Source of the DNA: Amanita rubescens | Lineage: Eukaryota; Basidiomycota; Agaricomycetes; Agaricales; Amanitaceae | Assembly: GCA_015039365.1 (NCBI GenBank) | Contig: WION01000002.1 | Coordinates: 1,550,001-1,614,000 of the forward strand | Direction of reading: 5' to 3' | Length of the DNA stretch: 64,000 bases | Part shown: positions 25,090-38,356 of the stretch, piece after piece | How the letters are laid out: each line of letters opens with the position of its first letter | Numbering within the stretch: position 1 is the stretch's first letter | Translations under genes and position numbers: made by a program | Notes under the pieces: model-generated | Databases searched by the model: none | What the model was told of the DNA's origin: nothing | Seen by the model: only the letters and a program-made list of their open reading frames with translations

Positions 25090-28000
25090 ATGGTAGAACC
25101 CCTTGCTTCACTTGTGCTCAACTCACTTCTTTCGGCTCGTAATTCTGCCATCGGACCTATTAGACTAGCCTACGGCCTACCATCCGCGCCAAAGAAGTAT
25201 GTCTCATCGAACTTCTTCACCCCTGCCCCGCGTCGCACCAAGGGAAAGCAAAAGGCCCCCAATCACACCTGTTCAGAGCAGCTGTTCGAGTGTCAGGAAT
25301 GGACACGATGCTCAATTAGGCATTCTGATTGGTGTCCAAGTTAGTGGATTGCATCATGCTCACAGATAAAATTGACATCATTCTTCTTACAGTCCACTGC
25401 CGCAAGCTCGTGCTCGACGAGCTTTTGGCTGATCGGGTCCGCACTCCCCGACGTGAATCCTCTCGAGTCCCGCGTTCCCTACATACCCGAACAAGAACAA
25501 ATTCCCATCGATCCGTCCATAGCCTTCAACGAAAACACGCTCTCCATGCCTCGGAACCCGTGCGTTCGATCGCTTCGCAATTCAGCTCCTTAGGAGGGCG
25601 GGGTAGCCCCCCAGATAGTCTAAATCCCTCAGCTTCCACTCCAACTTTGCCTGCTGATCCAGGAGAAGCAGCAGAGCGATTTAAGCAACTTTCACAGTTG
25701 GAATTGGAACAGCTTAATCTCGATGATGCATGGAACGCCTATCTAGCTGCTGTAGAGTCTAACGCGCTCTCTGTCATCTCTCCCGACGACGTATTGGAGC
25801 TAATAGCGAAGATGATTCGGACCGTCGAACGGAAACGTGAGAAGGATCTAGATGTGGATGCCGTACGCGGCTGGGGAAAATGTTTTTCAGGAGCTATTCG
25901 AGCAACGCTATTACCTATAGCCTCATCCTCGCGCAGTCGTAGACGTCATTGTCTCTTGGCCCGTTGCGCCGCCATGCTGGATGATTGTGACCGAGCGCTT
26001 GAGCTTCTTCACTCCGCCCAAGGATTTCCCGCGCCAAGCGAGGACTATGACAGTGCTCAAGCTTACGAGGCAATTACTCTTGCTATCTGGCGCCGTCGTG
26101 ACGCGGTTCAATTCCTTGATTTTCTTGCGCATGAATGGAACTTCATCAAACCACTCCTCTATGACACAAATCGGCGGAAACTCGTTGTCGGAAGGTCTCT
26201 CCGCCTTGCATTTCATCAGATTTTGGCCTATATTCAACGTCCCCATGAAGTCATCGATAATTTGAAAAACGTTTGGCCTCTAAAACACTTCGAGACATGT
26301 TGTCACATCCTAATCAAGCTCCTTTGCGAGATGCGCCGGCCTATGCCTGCTCTTAACATTTATCGTACTATGCAAATGCGAGGAATCGATGTTCCGCCGC
26401 GGGTGGGGCTTCGCTTGGTCGCTGCTCTGACTCGTGTTAATTCTTTTCCAGCCGCAAATAAGCTCTACGATTTATTAGCCAATGGTAGAAGCGAGCCGGA
26501 CCGAGAGCGCCTGGTCGTAGGGTTAGAATTATACGCTCAACAAGGTGATCATATCCGCGCTAAACAGTTCTTCGACGACCTCGCAGCCCACGGCTGGGAT
26601 GACCAAGATGTCAAGACCTTGTATATGTATTCTCACGCTGTCCGTGGGGATATGGAAAAAACCTTGGAGCTTTTCAATGATATGTATCCCGTGGCTGAAG
26701 ATGGGTCAAGGCTTAATTCACCCACTCGGTTCACGTTTTCCTCGTTAATCCATGGTTTCTCACGGAAGGGTGATCTCGAACAGATCAACGAATGGCTAGA
26801 TCTCATGTTCAAAGCAGGCTACAAGGCAGACGTGTACATATATGGTGCTATCCTCAATTGCTTTGCTCTTCGCGATGATATGACGTCTATCACCGCCGTC
26901 TTATCTCAGATGCAAGCAGCAGGCATAAGACCAAATGTCGTCATATACACCACCATTATGTCTCTCTTAGCTCGCCGAGGGGATGTGGACGGCGCAGAGG
27001 CTATTTACATGCGCGCAATCCGAGAGGGTATCATTCCCGATTGTCACATGGTCACAACTTTGATGAATGTCCACATCGAAGCCAGGTCCTGGGGAGGTGT
27101 AATTAGAGTGTTCAAACTTTTTGAGGACGCCTTTGCAGATCATACTAACGGGCTCGGAACAACAATCTACAACAATCTGCTCAAAGCCTATGTACACATC
27201 GGTGCTCCTTATCGTCTCGTCTTACGCCTTTTCAACAAATTCAGGGCCTACGGTATTGAACCCGACGCCTACATGTATTCCACCCTTATTAACTCGGCCT
27301 GTGATTCTGGTCTAACTAATGTGGCAACAAACATCTTTCGGAACATAGATGCGTTGCCGAGATCAAACAAACTAGTCACGGTCTATTGTTTGACCATTAT
27401 TATGGCCAGGTTCATCCAGGACCGGGACGTGCCCAAGGCAAAGCTTGTGTTAGATGAAATGGTCCAGCGAGGAATTGAACCTTCATCCATCTCTATCGCA
27501 ACGCTGCTCAAGAGTCACGGCTTAGGCGCTCGTAAAAAGACTTCGGAAAGTTTGGTTTTAGCCGAAGAATTTATCAAGAGTTTGACCCCGAAAGGCGCTG
27601 AATGGAACAAGCCTTGGAAGGACAGGAAGAGTGCCCTAGAGCACGTTTATGGCCCGCTGCTCAATGCTTACTGTAGAGCAAACCGCCCGGAGGACATTGA
27701 GAGGTTATATCAAGATATGCTCGACGCCGGAGGTCGACCTACACTTGGTATCTTGGTTCTGCTTCTGAACAGCTACCGGGGTGCTAAGAAGCCTGAACCG
27801 GTGATGCACCTTTGGCCTCAAATCGTCCAGCTGGGGTTAGACTACACAGAAAGTACGAAGGCAATCCAGGGCATCCCCGAGTCTGTTTCCCTTCACTCGC
27901 GGCTGAAGGATAGCATTTTATGTACCCCATTATCGATTTACATTGACGCCATGTCGGCGGCAGGATACCATGATCAAGTGGTGAAAGCATGGGAAGAGCA

Positions 28001-28349
28001 TAAAGAGAAGGGGTTCGGCTTCGACTCGCATAACTGGAATCATCTCGTGATGGCCCTTATACGAGCTGGGAAGATCGACTATGCGTTCGAGGTCGTTGAG
28101 AAGGTTATTCTGCCGAATTGGGACAAGTGGAAGAGCCCAAGAGATATATTGGTCCGGGAGATTGAACGCATGGAGAAATTGGATAACGCTGACGCCGACG
28201 AGCCTCCTGATCTTTCCGGCGATTCAAGGACGACCACTGGTGCATCCCACATAGAACTTCGCCGCCGTGAAAAACTGAAGGTCTTGGGCACAACTCCAAA
28301 CCTCGCACGCTCTGATCCCGTAATTGCTGCTGGGCTGTTTGATACCTGA
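25090..28349 (+). CDS. Large pentatricopeptide-repeat (PPR) protein
   Basis: One intron (25340-25392) joins exons 25090-25339 and 25393-28349 into 1,068 aa. From residue ~350 on there are many ~35-residue helical repeats of PPR type. Examples are TRFTFSSLIHGFSRKGDLEQ, VYIYGAILNCFALRDDMTSI, VVIYTTIMSLLARRGDVDGA and YMYSTLINSACDSGLTNV. PPR proteins bind organellar RNA; the basic N-terminus (RTPRRESSR.. RTRTNSHRS) fits mitochondrial import. The likely role is stability, processing or translation of a mitochondrial transcript, target unknown. Start chosen at the first ATG in the divergent promoter shared with the GNAT gene. Confidence 0.92.
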
Positions 28350-28446
28350 CAGTATTGTGCGGCCTCTCCGGCTTCTTCAGCACATCGCACCAAATTGGAA
28401 CGTTTGGCGTCCCCACCTTATTGTTATACAAATGTTGATAATGGTT

Positions 28447-28683
28447 ATGACACGCCTCGACTCAGGGTACGTCATCAATCCTCTGAGAAGCGATGATGTC
28501 GACGAAAACTGGGATGACGTGGATCCGGAGGTGAAGCAACAAATTCGACAGAAAGCCAGGCTACAGTTTGAACGAATACACCAGAACTATCCGCAGACAG
28601 TGAAAATAATTAAGGCATACGACACGGTGGGTAGGCGGAGATTAGGTGATATGAAATACAACAAGCGGTATTCGTGGACATGA
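28447..28683 (+). CDS. Possible small hypothetical protein
   Basis: A 78-aa frame starting at ATG 28447 (alternatives 28432 and 28441). It is acidic early (DDVDENWDDVDPEV) and basic later (RRRLGDMKYNKR), with no family I recognise. It lies 100 bp after the PPR stop and convergent to velB. It could equally be an exon of a longer transcript or a chance frame. Confidence 0.35.
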   Translation: MTRLDSGYVINPLRSDDVDENWDDVDPEVKQQIRQKARLQFERIHQNYPQTVKIIKAYDTVGRRRLGDMKYNKRYSWT

Positions 28684-28756
28684 TCTAGAATAGTAAGCGG
28701 GAGAATAATGGTCAAAGAGACCGAGGGTCTCGAAATAGGAGCGGTACGCTATAATA

Positions 28757-30608
28757 CTATGCCTCGTCACTGTCGGCATCATCGGAATCCGATCCGTGCT
28801 GTCGACGTTTATTATGGCGGTTTCGCTGTTGAAAGAGGTTAGCTTCGCGGGTAGGCAACAAGGGGGGTTAGGTACTAGTGGCAATTTCTGTCCTTGGTTG
28901 CCGAGAGCTATGGATAGTGCAGTTGTATCTGTCAAACTTTAATTAAGGACCCCTTTATACCAGGGCACATGATACAGATCTACATACCGGGAACGCCTGG
29001 GAAACGTTTGGCCGAATAGACGGTGAAGGGTTGAGTGAAAGTTTGTGCGAGAACGGGTGATATATCCGTGTGAACACGGCTCGCTCCCGACTCGGGCGCT
29101 GGGGGTCTAACGAACCGGCAGCCCGACATGTCAAACAGGCAAGGAGGATGACAGAATCTGCTTACGCCCCGATGTTTAATAGACGCATCCTTAAGCGGAA
29201 CGTACCTTTGCACCTAGGACGTCAAGATTAATATCAGAAAAAGTTGTAAAAGATACGGACCTTCGGTGCGGACGGATAGATCTTGGAATAGAAAGAAGAT
29301 TCCCCATTTTCGGTGTTCATCCATTAATCGGCAGGCATTGGAAGATAAAGGTCCGACCAACGTTCGCGTGTAGGTGTGTTGAGTCCGGGAAGGGGTCGGA
29401 GGAGGAACGGTAGCAGTAGCAACAGTTTGGACTGACGATGCAGGTGACGAATTCTGTTGCGTCGGAGTTTGGGGATAATAACTTTGAGGCTGCGGGGGAG
29501 GCACTTGTGATACAGGGGTTTGCAACGTTTGGGGTGGAGAAGTAAATGTTCCGGCAGTATACATAGAATGTTCCGTTGCGGAAGCATTGTATTCATCATG
29601 TTGCTGCGGCCATGTGGTTTGCTCGCGATTATCGTGCTGGTTTGTTCGCAGAGAAGGATCTGTCTGTGTGGTGGCATAATGTTGAGCAGAATAACCCTCG
29701 GTTCCCCAATTGCGGTATGCTAACATGTCTGGTTCGGTTCCATTAGTATTCCAAGCTTCTGAAGGTGTGGCATTAATGGTATTTGTCGCTGAATTACGTC
29801 CAAACGTTTGTATTGAAGGTAGAGCTGTTGTAGGGTAACTTGCGCTGCGGTCCATCACATGAGCTTGAGGATAGTTCCATGCCGGTGCGGTTTCCGATGT
29901 AGGTGTGCCGTACGCAGTCGTGGCTTGAAAATTAGCATTATCTGGTACAGGTTGGGTATAATAACTTGGTGTTTGAGGGGATGTTATTGGTGTTGGGGAA
30001 GCCTAAGCGTTAAAATTAAAAATTAATTAGCCATAAATAGTCTTGGGCTAGAACAGCCTACCGGTTCGTCTAAACGATGTTGGACAGATGTTGGACTATT
30101 CCGCTCAGCAGGTGTCTGGTTGCCAGACGCGCGAGGTGCCTGTCCCGAGGAGCTAGTGCCTCGACGTTTTGATTTGGATGTACTTGTTGGGACAAAACGC
30201 TCGACGGAGGATGGGATGGAGCACAAGGTTCACTTCTCGCTTCCCGTCCTCGGACCACAAGTCAACTGTTACCAAGAAAAAAGAATAGTCGAGCTCTCTA
30301 TATAGGATGAGTCGCGAGTACGAGCGGGGATTGAAAGATGTGTACTCAGAGTCTACAATGGTATTGTCGTCACGTCTCACGACTAGTTTTGCCACCACTG
30401 CGGGCGCTAAAGGTCTTCTGTCCTAGAAGCCTGTTGAGTGGCTAGACGTGGTTCGTCGCAACAGCGTACTTTGTCTCCGAAACCACACATTCGTGCTCTG
30501 AGGGGATGCTGGACTATTTCTAGCGAGTAATGCCTGTTAAATAATATCTAGTTGATAGGAATGAAGAGAGTTGGATGGACTTTCCTATGACCGACCCATA
30601 CAGCCCAT
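28757..30608 (-). CDS. velB: Velvet regulator VelB (frame interrupted once)
   Basis: The velvet domain is split as in VelB. The first part runs YSLEIVQHPLRARMCGFGDK, then DRRPLAPAVVAKLVVRRDD and DYSFFLVTVDLWSEDGKREVNLV. A ~260-residue Ser/Thr/Gln/Pro-rich insertion follows. The second part resumes TYTRTLVGPLSSNACRL, FFLFQDLSVRTEGTFRLRM, SPVLAQTFTQPF and YSAKRFPGVP. VelB partners VeA and VosA in fungal developmental control. About eight introns. At 30213-30215 (three G on the plus strand) the frame needs one base fewer to read HPSSVERFVP; otherwise the protein would stop soon after. The 5' end is unsure: ATG 30608 or 30599 is the best phase-compatible start. The C-terminus ends in an acidic tail. 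Confidence 0.85.
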
Positions 30609-30840
30609 TCCTCTGGGTCGTCGGTGATTTTTTCGCGTGAAATGGGGAGGGGGTGGACGTCAGGAGTGCAGCCTGTGGTTGTTCTGCTGAATCATGGATG
30701 GAAAGAACGTGCAGAGGGCCGGGTTTAGCCGCGAAGGCTGCTGTAGGCAGCGAGGGCGGGTGGCTGTGCAACCTTGGCGGTGTGCGTCGAATGCCCGACG
30801 GTCATATTGGTGGCAGTGCACCTGCCACTTTCCTTCCACC

Positions 30841-32270
30841 ATGCCGGACCAGGCCACCGCAAAGAAAATCCTCCAGGACCTCATCAAGACAGAATCTCTT
30901 GGCAACAAGATCTGCAATGACTGTACCAACCCAAACCCCCAGTGGGCCTCCCTCAGGTCTAGTCCTTTCAACCCCCTTTCCGCAATCGACCAGGCTGACA
31001 TATCCTCCAGCTTTGCCATTTTCCTCTGCCTCCAATGCGCTGGCGTGCATCGAGGCTTCGGTGTGCATGTCAGGCACGATTATTCTTGAGCCAGCTCCCT
31101 GCTCTTAATAACCTTCGCATCCAGCTTCGTTAGGTCTGTATCAATGGACACTTGGCAGGATGACCAAATCAAGCGGATGCGAGTGGGTGATCCGCTTCTG
31201 CCTCTTACCAAACACCCATTGTACTTCAGCTAGGGGGAAATGCTCCTTTCCAAGAGTTTTTGCAGTCATATACGCCCGTTGAACAAGGAGGTTACAAAAA
31301 TGGCATAAGCACATATGACAAATATCATTGCTGGGCGGCAACACAATATCGCGAAAAGGCATGGTAGTCAAAAATCTGCCAAGACCCTTTACTCATGTCA
31401 ATCTAGTTGGATGCAATGCTAGCCGGAAAAGACTGGGCTCCCTCGCTTCCGTCATCCCCAGATCCAATCACTAGCCGCTCTGGCTCACCTGCTCCATCTC
31501 AAGGTCTTAGAAAGGCAAGGGCTTCCACTCGCAATGTACCAAGCCGCAGTGCATCTCCTGCTCTCACCTCTCAAAGAACACCGGATTTATCCACTGACCA
31601 AAAGGGCCGCAACGAAGCCTATTTTGCATCTCTTGGTAAAGAAAACGCAAATCGCCCCTCAGATCTTCCACCTTCTCAGGGCGGTCGCTACACCGGTTTT
31701 GGCAGCACGCCAGCGCCCAGTGAACACTCTTCTTTTGCGCTGTCGTCAGCCTCAGCTCCCACGCTAAGTGACTTTCAGGAAAATCCGACAACAGCTCTGA
31801 GCAAAGGTTGGTCGCTCTTCTCAGCGGCTGTCATGGGAGCCTCTCGAGCGGTGTCAGAGAATATAATACAGCCAAGTGTAGAGAAAGTGACAGATCCTAC
31901 ATTTCAGGCTACCGTCAAGGGGTATATGACAGAAGCGCAGAAGAAAGCAACCATAGTTGGCAGTGCTGCAAATGAGTGGTCAAAATCGCAGTTGGGTGTT
32001 GACGTTGCCGAGAGTGTGGGCGGTGTAGTGGATACCGTGAAGGACAGGATCGGTGCAGGCCCTTCAAGAGCAGGCTATAATGCCTTGTCGATGAGGCCAG
32101 ACGGCGAGACGACGGCATTGTACAACAATCGCGAAGATGAGGATGATTTCTTTGGTGATTACCAACAAAGCCGTACTGCTATGCCAGCATCTGCGACGAG
32201 CTGGGGCACAGTTACGCCAACCACACCAAATACCAAAAAGGCGGACTGGGATGAGTGGAAGGATTTTTAG
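30841..32270 (+). CDS. gcs1: ArfGAP1/Gcs1-type Arf GTPase-activating protein
   Basis: Exons 30841-30956, 31011-31073, 31125-31182, 31230-31358 and 31407-32270 give 409 aa. The ArfGAP zinc finger is CNDCTNPNPQW..CLQCAGVHRGFGVHV, with the arginine finger in CAGVHR. A membrane-curvature (ALPS-like) helix fits ALSKGWSLFSAAVMGASRAV at ~250, and the protein ends DWDEWKDF, like the COPI-binding tail of ARFGAP1. It accelerates GTP hydrolysis by Arf1 in Golgi-ER COPI traffic. Two of the four introns need GC donors (31074 and 31359); GT alternatives break the frame. Confidence 0.94.
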
Positions 32271-32319
32271 ATTAGATTAGATGTCATTATCATTTCTACA
32301 CAAGGTCCGTCCGATCACT

Positions 32320-34601
32320 ATGATCGGAACTGGTTCCCGGATTTCCGGTGTTATCCACAACTTCACGAATGTTCGCGCTATATCCTGAAAAAGACCTTTG
32401 TCCAGAACAGCACCACGTATTGCTAGAACATACCATGCATCTATTCTACCATCCCTCATTTCAACATCATCACCCGAATTTGCCGCAAAGTCCGCTGCCA
32501 TGGACGAACTAGTAGCAGACTTGGAAAGGAAGACGGCGGAAGCCCGGTTAGGCGGCGGTGCGAAGGCTGCAGAGCGTATGCGGAGTAAGGGGAAGAAGCT
32601 TGCCCCGTGAACGGTATATGTTTCGCGTCGTCGATGTGCCAGGTCACTGATAGTCGCAGCTTAGACTGAATCTTCTCCTGGACCCGAATTCACCGTTTCT
32701 CGAGCTATCACCACTGGCTGCACATGACGTGTATCCAGGGTCAGCACATCCCTGGGGCTGGAATGATCACGGGCATTGGTAGAATATCCGGACGCGAATG
32801 TGTCATAGTGGTTAATGACGCGACTGTCAAGGGTGGTTCATATTATCCCCTTACTGTCAAGAAACATCTGCGAGCGCAGGAGATTGCTAGGGAGAATGGC
32901 ATTCCGTGTGTTTATGTTGGTACGCTGCTTCGGTCTTGTCCATTGATGCTTGACGGTTGACTGGTGATGTGCAGTGGAATCGGGAGGCGCTGCTCTGCCA
33001 TATCAAGCCAATGTGTTTCCGGACAAGGAGCATTTCGGGCGTATATTCTATAACATGGTTCGGATTGTTTTCTTCCACACTTGCGATGTCTCATTCTGCA
33101 TGTAGGCTCAAATGTCTGCACTCCACATTCCCCAAATTGCCATTGTGCATGGAATATCAGTCGCAGGTCTGTCTTCCAACAGCTTATTGTTCTGACTCTC
33201 ACCTGCTTTCTAGGTGGTGCTTATGTTCCCGCTATGGCTGACGAGAATATCATCGTGCAAAACCAGGGACGCATATTCTTAGCTGGACCTCCACTAGTCA
33301 AGGCGGCAACTGGTGAAGATGTTGACGAAGAGACACTCGGAGGAGGCTTGATGCATTCCAGCGAAAGTGGTGTCACAGACCATTTGGCGCGAGACGATGA
33401 ACACGCCATTTCGATTGCTAGGGAAATTGTGAGCGACCTTGGTTATGCAGGTCGGAAGGCTGTTCCCCCGAGTGCAACGTCTGAGGATCCACTATACCCC
33501 TCCTCTGAGCTGCATGGCATTGTTGGAACGGATGTTCGACAGCCATTTGACATGCGCGACGTCATTGCGCGTATCGTCGATGGGAGTCGCTTCCGCGAAT
33601 TCAAGAAGGAGTACGGTGCCACAATAATTACGGTGCGTAGCTTAACCAAAAGTGACATAGCATGTCTTACGGTGATAATTCAGGGTTTTGCTCACATCCA
33701 CGGATATCCTGTTGGCATCGTTGCAAATAACGGAATCTTATTTTCACCCTCCGCACTTAAAGCGACCCATTTTATAGAATTGTGTTCCCAGCGGCAAATT
33801 CCTTTGCTATTCCTTGTCAATGTAACAGGTAAACTACTGTCAATCCCTTCTTTGGTCTAGTTCATACGAGAACCGCAGGCTACATGGTTGGCTCCAAAGC
33901 CGAGAAGGGCGGTATCGCTAAAGATGGCATGTTTCGAGATGAGCTCTACGGAAACTTGCTTGATAATAATCTTTTCCCTAGGGGCGAAAATGGTTCGAGC
34001 AGTGGCGTGCGCCGATGTGCCTAAGCTCACCGTTATCGTCGGCGGAAGCTTCGGCGCTGGGAATTATGGTAAGCTGTTAGCCGTCCATTCTGATGTCAAA
34101 TAACCTCTCTTTCTCAAGGAATGGCTGGCCGGGCTGTAAGAAACTACTTTATGTGCTCTTATTTATGGCAACCCTATCTATTTTAGTATTCCCCTCGTTT
34201 TTTGTGGATGTGGCCGGTAAGTTTTTTTATTTCCACGACCGGAAACAACTGCTCAAAGTTATTGCTAGAATGCACGGGTATCCGTTATGGGATCCGCCCA
34301 ATTATCACAAGTCATGACTTCCGTGTCTAAGTATGCTAGCTTTAATAGGATGATACTTTGTTGCTCATTCGTGGTTAGGGATCCCGCACAGCATGGGTCA
34401 CTGAAGGCGGAGATTGAGGATCAATCAACTGCACTCTACTCCACGGCTCGGCTATGGGATGATGGGGTTATCAAGCCAACTGATACCAGAGATGTATTAG
34501 GGCTTGCACTCGGTGTTGTGTCTCGTGAACCCGGATCACGCACGTCGACAACATTAACATGGGATGGGGATAAGAAAGGATATGGTATCTTCAGAATGTA
34601 G
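32320..34601 (+). CDS. mcc2: 3-Methylcrotonyl-CoA carboxylase beta subunit (frame broken twice)
   Basis: Thirteen exons cover the whole carboxyltransferase: [79 protein letters not shown], and [12 protein letters not shown] near the end. With the alpha subunit it carboxylates 3-methylcrotonyl-CoA in mitochondrial leucine degradation. Two single-base excesses disturb the frame. One is in C4 at 32603-32606 (expected KLARER) and one in G3 at 32738-32740 (expected [15 protein letters not shown]). Everything downstream is intact, which argues for sequence error. The start is tentative: 32320 with a first intron 32348-32410 gives a presequence-like N-terminus ([15 protein letters not shown]). The intron at 33927 is GC-AG. 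Confidence 0.9.
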
Positions 34602-34660
34602 TGTAGTTTACATCGTGTAAACGACATGACGTCATCAATACATCATCAATTGTATCTGCC

Positions 34661-37600
34661 ATGATGGACATCAAGCACCTGCCACCCCCGACCCGCGCAA
34701 AATTGAGATCCACCCAGATCCTGTCTTCGCTGTCACAGATAGTCTCCGAGCTGCTTCAGAATGCTTTGGATGCAGAAGCACGACACGTGGACGTTGGTGT
34801 GGATTGTGAAGAGTGGACGTGTTGGGTGCGTGACGATGGTGTCGGTATTAGCAAGGACGCGTTGGACGTGATAGGTGGAGGGTCTGACAGCGGAAGATAC
34901 AGTGAGTTTAAAGACAAGATTGATGGTTCAAACTAATGCTTCACTCGTGTAGACACTTCTAAGCCTTATGCGGGCAACACTATTAATGCACAGGAGACGT
35001 TTGGATTCCGGGGCGAGGGCACGTTACTCGTTCGATCGCAGCAAAGGGACGTCTGACGCGTGTATTTCATAGCACTCGCTTCCATTGCAAACCTGTCTTG
35101 CTTGGAAATCTGCTCTCGAACTAGTCGTTCCCATGATACGTGGTCCGTTATTGTCAAAGTGCGTAATTGATTGCCCACATCACGTATCCATTTTATTAAC
35201 AAGTTCACAGGGGGAAAAGAGCCTTTACAACGGCTCTGCGATACGATGGCGTAGGGAGTCACCTGGAACGACGGCCCATGTCCGTGATGCATTTTACAAT
35301 GTATGATCGTTAATTGTTTTCCCGTTAAATGCTCTCATGGTTGATGTCGATTAGCTTCCTGTGCGTCGTCGTTCCCATCTGCCTTCCACACGCGTGTTGG
35401 AACAAATTCGTCACGAGCTCGAGTCGTACGCTCTCGTATTTCCAAATGTATCGTTTTCTCTGCAAAATTTGCAGAATCAGAGAAAGCCAGGGCCGTCGAG
35501 AGACTCCACGTGGCGTATTCCAAAGGTATGCCCGAGACTTGGGTTTACCACTCTCAATGTTTATGCTCTTAAGACGGGGTCAACCCTAGCGACGTTTCAG
35601 CATTTGTATGGAAAATCACTGGTAAAGGTAAATCGTGAATAGCGACTTGAAAAAATGCGATTAAAGCATGCAGCGAGTCGAGGAAATAAACGCAGTTTCC
35701 GGCAACCTAAAGCTAGACGGGTTCATCAGTCTCGTCGGCGCTCCCTCAAAGGTGAGCTCATTACACTCTATTCTTTGACACAAACTAACGATTCTGCGTA
35801 GATGTACCAGTTTTTGTGTAGGCTAGACACTGGTATAACCGATAGTTTAGTCTAACTCGTGGCTAGATGTGAATAGGCACCTTATTTCCCAGTGCGATCT
35901 GCACAAGGCGATATATTCGGTTTTTGAGAAGAGTACGTTCCAAAGAAATGTGAGCAACTAGACCGTTGTATTAGCTCTTTTCTTACTGCTATAGGCGCCG
36001 GAGGATGAGGACGATACAGGAATACCAGCGTCTGGTAAGCAAGCATTCATCCGTCGTCGTATGCAGTTGCTAATCCCAAATAGTAACTCGTCGCTCTCCG
36101 CGGAAGGGCGAGAAGAGGCCCGTTTATGTGCTGAACCTTACACTGCCTCCAGAAACCGTTGACAATTGCCTGGAACCAGATAAATCGGCCATTCACATCC
36201 GAGTACCTGAATTCCTGAGTGCCAAGGATCGAGCTGACAGTAAATAGGATATGGAAATTGTTGCGTCGTTTCTAGCATCCATTGTCCGCGGATTCTTGCA
36301 AAGCCGCGGATATGTGACTGAGCTCAGTTGTGAACAGCCTCTCGAGGAAAGACAAGAATCTCCACGGAAAAAAAGACGAATTCAAAGGACTCGCACTGAA
36401 GAAATCGATGGCAGTGCTGGGTATAACGGCAACTCGGCGAACACCATAGACCACAGCTCCACGGCTCCTTGTATCGACTTGGTTCGTGTTCGTTCAATGA
36501 AGTTCGATTCATACCAAAACCATTTTCTGTAGAACAATGACAGCCAATATCAAAAATGGACGGATGGCCGCACGGGACAAAGGTTCATCATTGACTTGCG
36601 TACAGGGCACACTTGTAACACGGCAATAAGTCAACAACAAACGATCAACAGTATCTTTAGATGATCGCCGTGAGGAAAGGCGCACGTTATATTTGCATCC
36701 GTCGGCCACTGAGTCAAACAGACCGACAACTCCAGATTGGCTCAGAGATGCTCTCAAGGTCTGTTCGGAGAATGTGTAATAATAACAGTTCATACTAACG
36801 TGGATGACTAGAGCAATTCAGTATACGTGGCAGCGGATAATCCAATTCCTTTGGTAAATCATTATGACCGATGCGGAACCTGTCCAAGGAGAGGCAGTCT
36901 CCAGATTGAGCCTACCGGCCCTGCATACCGGTTTGTCAAAAGCGATCTCGAGCAAGCGAAGGTTATAGGTCAGGTGGATCGCAAGTTTATTGCTTGCCTT
37001 ATTAGAGGTAAAGGGACCCCGCCAGTTGGCGACTTACTTGAGGGTGAAAAAAACAAGGACAGTACTTCGGATGATTCGAGTTTGGTGCTCGTTGATCAGC
37101 ATGCCGCCGATGAGCGTATCCGCGTAGAGCGCTACTTGAAAGAGCTGTGTCAGGGGTTCCTCCATAACCGAAAATACGGACCTGACTCAGAGCAGGGTGT
37201 GAGAGTCCAGAACCTTGAACCGCCAATACCATTACTCCTTACGCGGCATGAAGCTCTCAGATTGGCGAGTTCTCGTGATTTACAGAACTTTCTCTGCTGG
37301 TGGGGCCTCCATCTCGCTGGCTTATCAACGGAGATGAACGGAACCGGTCTTGATTCTGATTCTGGAATCAATCATGGGTATTTCCAGGTTCTTGTGAATA
37401 CTATTCCGTTGATCATAAGTGACAAGGTATACTTCTCCTTAATGCCCATTTCTGGTATTCACGGCCACGCTTCCCTAGCTGACCCTGAAGAATGAATTGA
37501 GGAATTTAGTAAAATCCATCCTCGGGAGTCCAGATATCGTTCGGTTTAAGCGATCAGGAACTTGAGGGACGCAATGATGAACTTTTGGACGAACTATCTT

Positions 37601-37961
37601 GGCTTAATGGACTCCGTTGTTGTCCGCAAGGAATCCTAGATTTGATCAACTCGAAGGCTTGTCGAGGTTCGTCAAATATTCAGACCATAAGGAGGATTGA
37701 TTCAACCGCTCCCACAGGAGCGATCATGTTCAATGATACTCTTACTTTAGAACAATGCAAGAGGCTCGTACACCAGCTATCAGAAACAGTCTTTCCTTTT
37801 CAGTGTGCCCATGGAAGGTGTGATTCTTGATCACAGGAATTTCCTCATTTCTGAAAAGGCGGTATTTTAGGCCGTCTTTGGTCCCTGTGGCAAACACCGC
37901 CATCTTGCGCCCTAGGCGGCGGGAGGTGACCCGATTTGGATGGTCTCGACTCGGACAATAA
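34661..37961 (+). CDS. mlh3: DNA mismatch-repair protein MLH3
   Basis: A many-exon gene (first exon 34661-34901). The GHKL ATPase begins with SLSQIVSELLQNALDAEA, then WVRDDGVGI, TFGFRGEALASIA and RWRRESPGTTAHVRDAFYNLPVR. The C-terminal endonuclease domain has LVDQHAADERIRVERYL, matching DQHA-x2-E-x4-E, then ACRGAIMFND and PFQCAHGRPSLVP. MLH3 pairs with MLH1 as a nicking endonuclease in meiotic crossover and mismatch repair. The middle linker is long and poorly conserved. The intron at 35019 has a GC donor. Near 37533-37541 one base too many lies between SPDI and FGLSDQEL, so the endonuclease C-terminus is out of frame as given. Confidence 0.92.
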
Positions 37962-38356
37962 GAAGCACAACTTGGGTACATGCTTCCCATCGCTTGTATC
38001 CGTGCGAAGGATGTGAAAACTAGCGACAGAAGCACCGTGAAATGATTTATGTATACTGGAACAAAAGGTGACTCGGCTCCGACTTGAACCTGACTAGCTC
38101 CTTTATTGGTTCATCCATTGTCCTCCGCCTTTATTACATAAATGCCGTATACCTTAAAGTATATTTCATGTTCTCGAGTTCTCGAATTCTCGAATAATCC
38201 GACAATACTGGGGTTTTCTTGTATATTCATATGCTGTCAAAGTATGTTCTCAGGCTTTTGAATATTGAATGTCAAGTGACCCAAAGCACTCATAAACGCC
38301 GCCTTTCGACCACTAAGCCACTCGCTAACCCCTTTTACCTTCAAGTACGCTCCACC
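37962..38356. promoter_or_regulatory. Upstream region of the SBDS-like array, with HSE-like repeats
   Basis: About 395 bp. At 38171-38194 the 8-mer TTCTCGAR is repeated three times (TTCTCGAG, TTCTCGAA, TTCTCGAA); the last two are exact TTCnnGAA pairs, the core of a heat-shock element. A TATA-like CATAAA is at 38291, 66 bp before the ATG of the first array gene. Function is inferred from the motif only. Confidence 0.4.
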
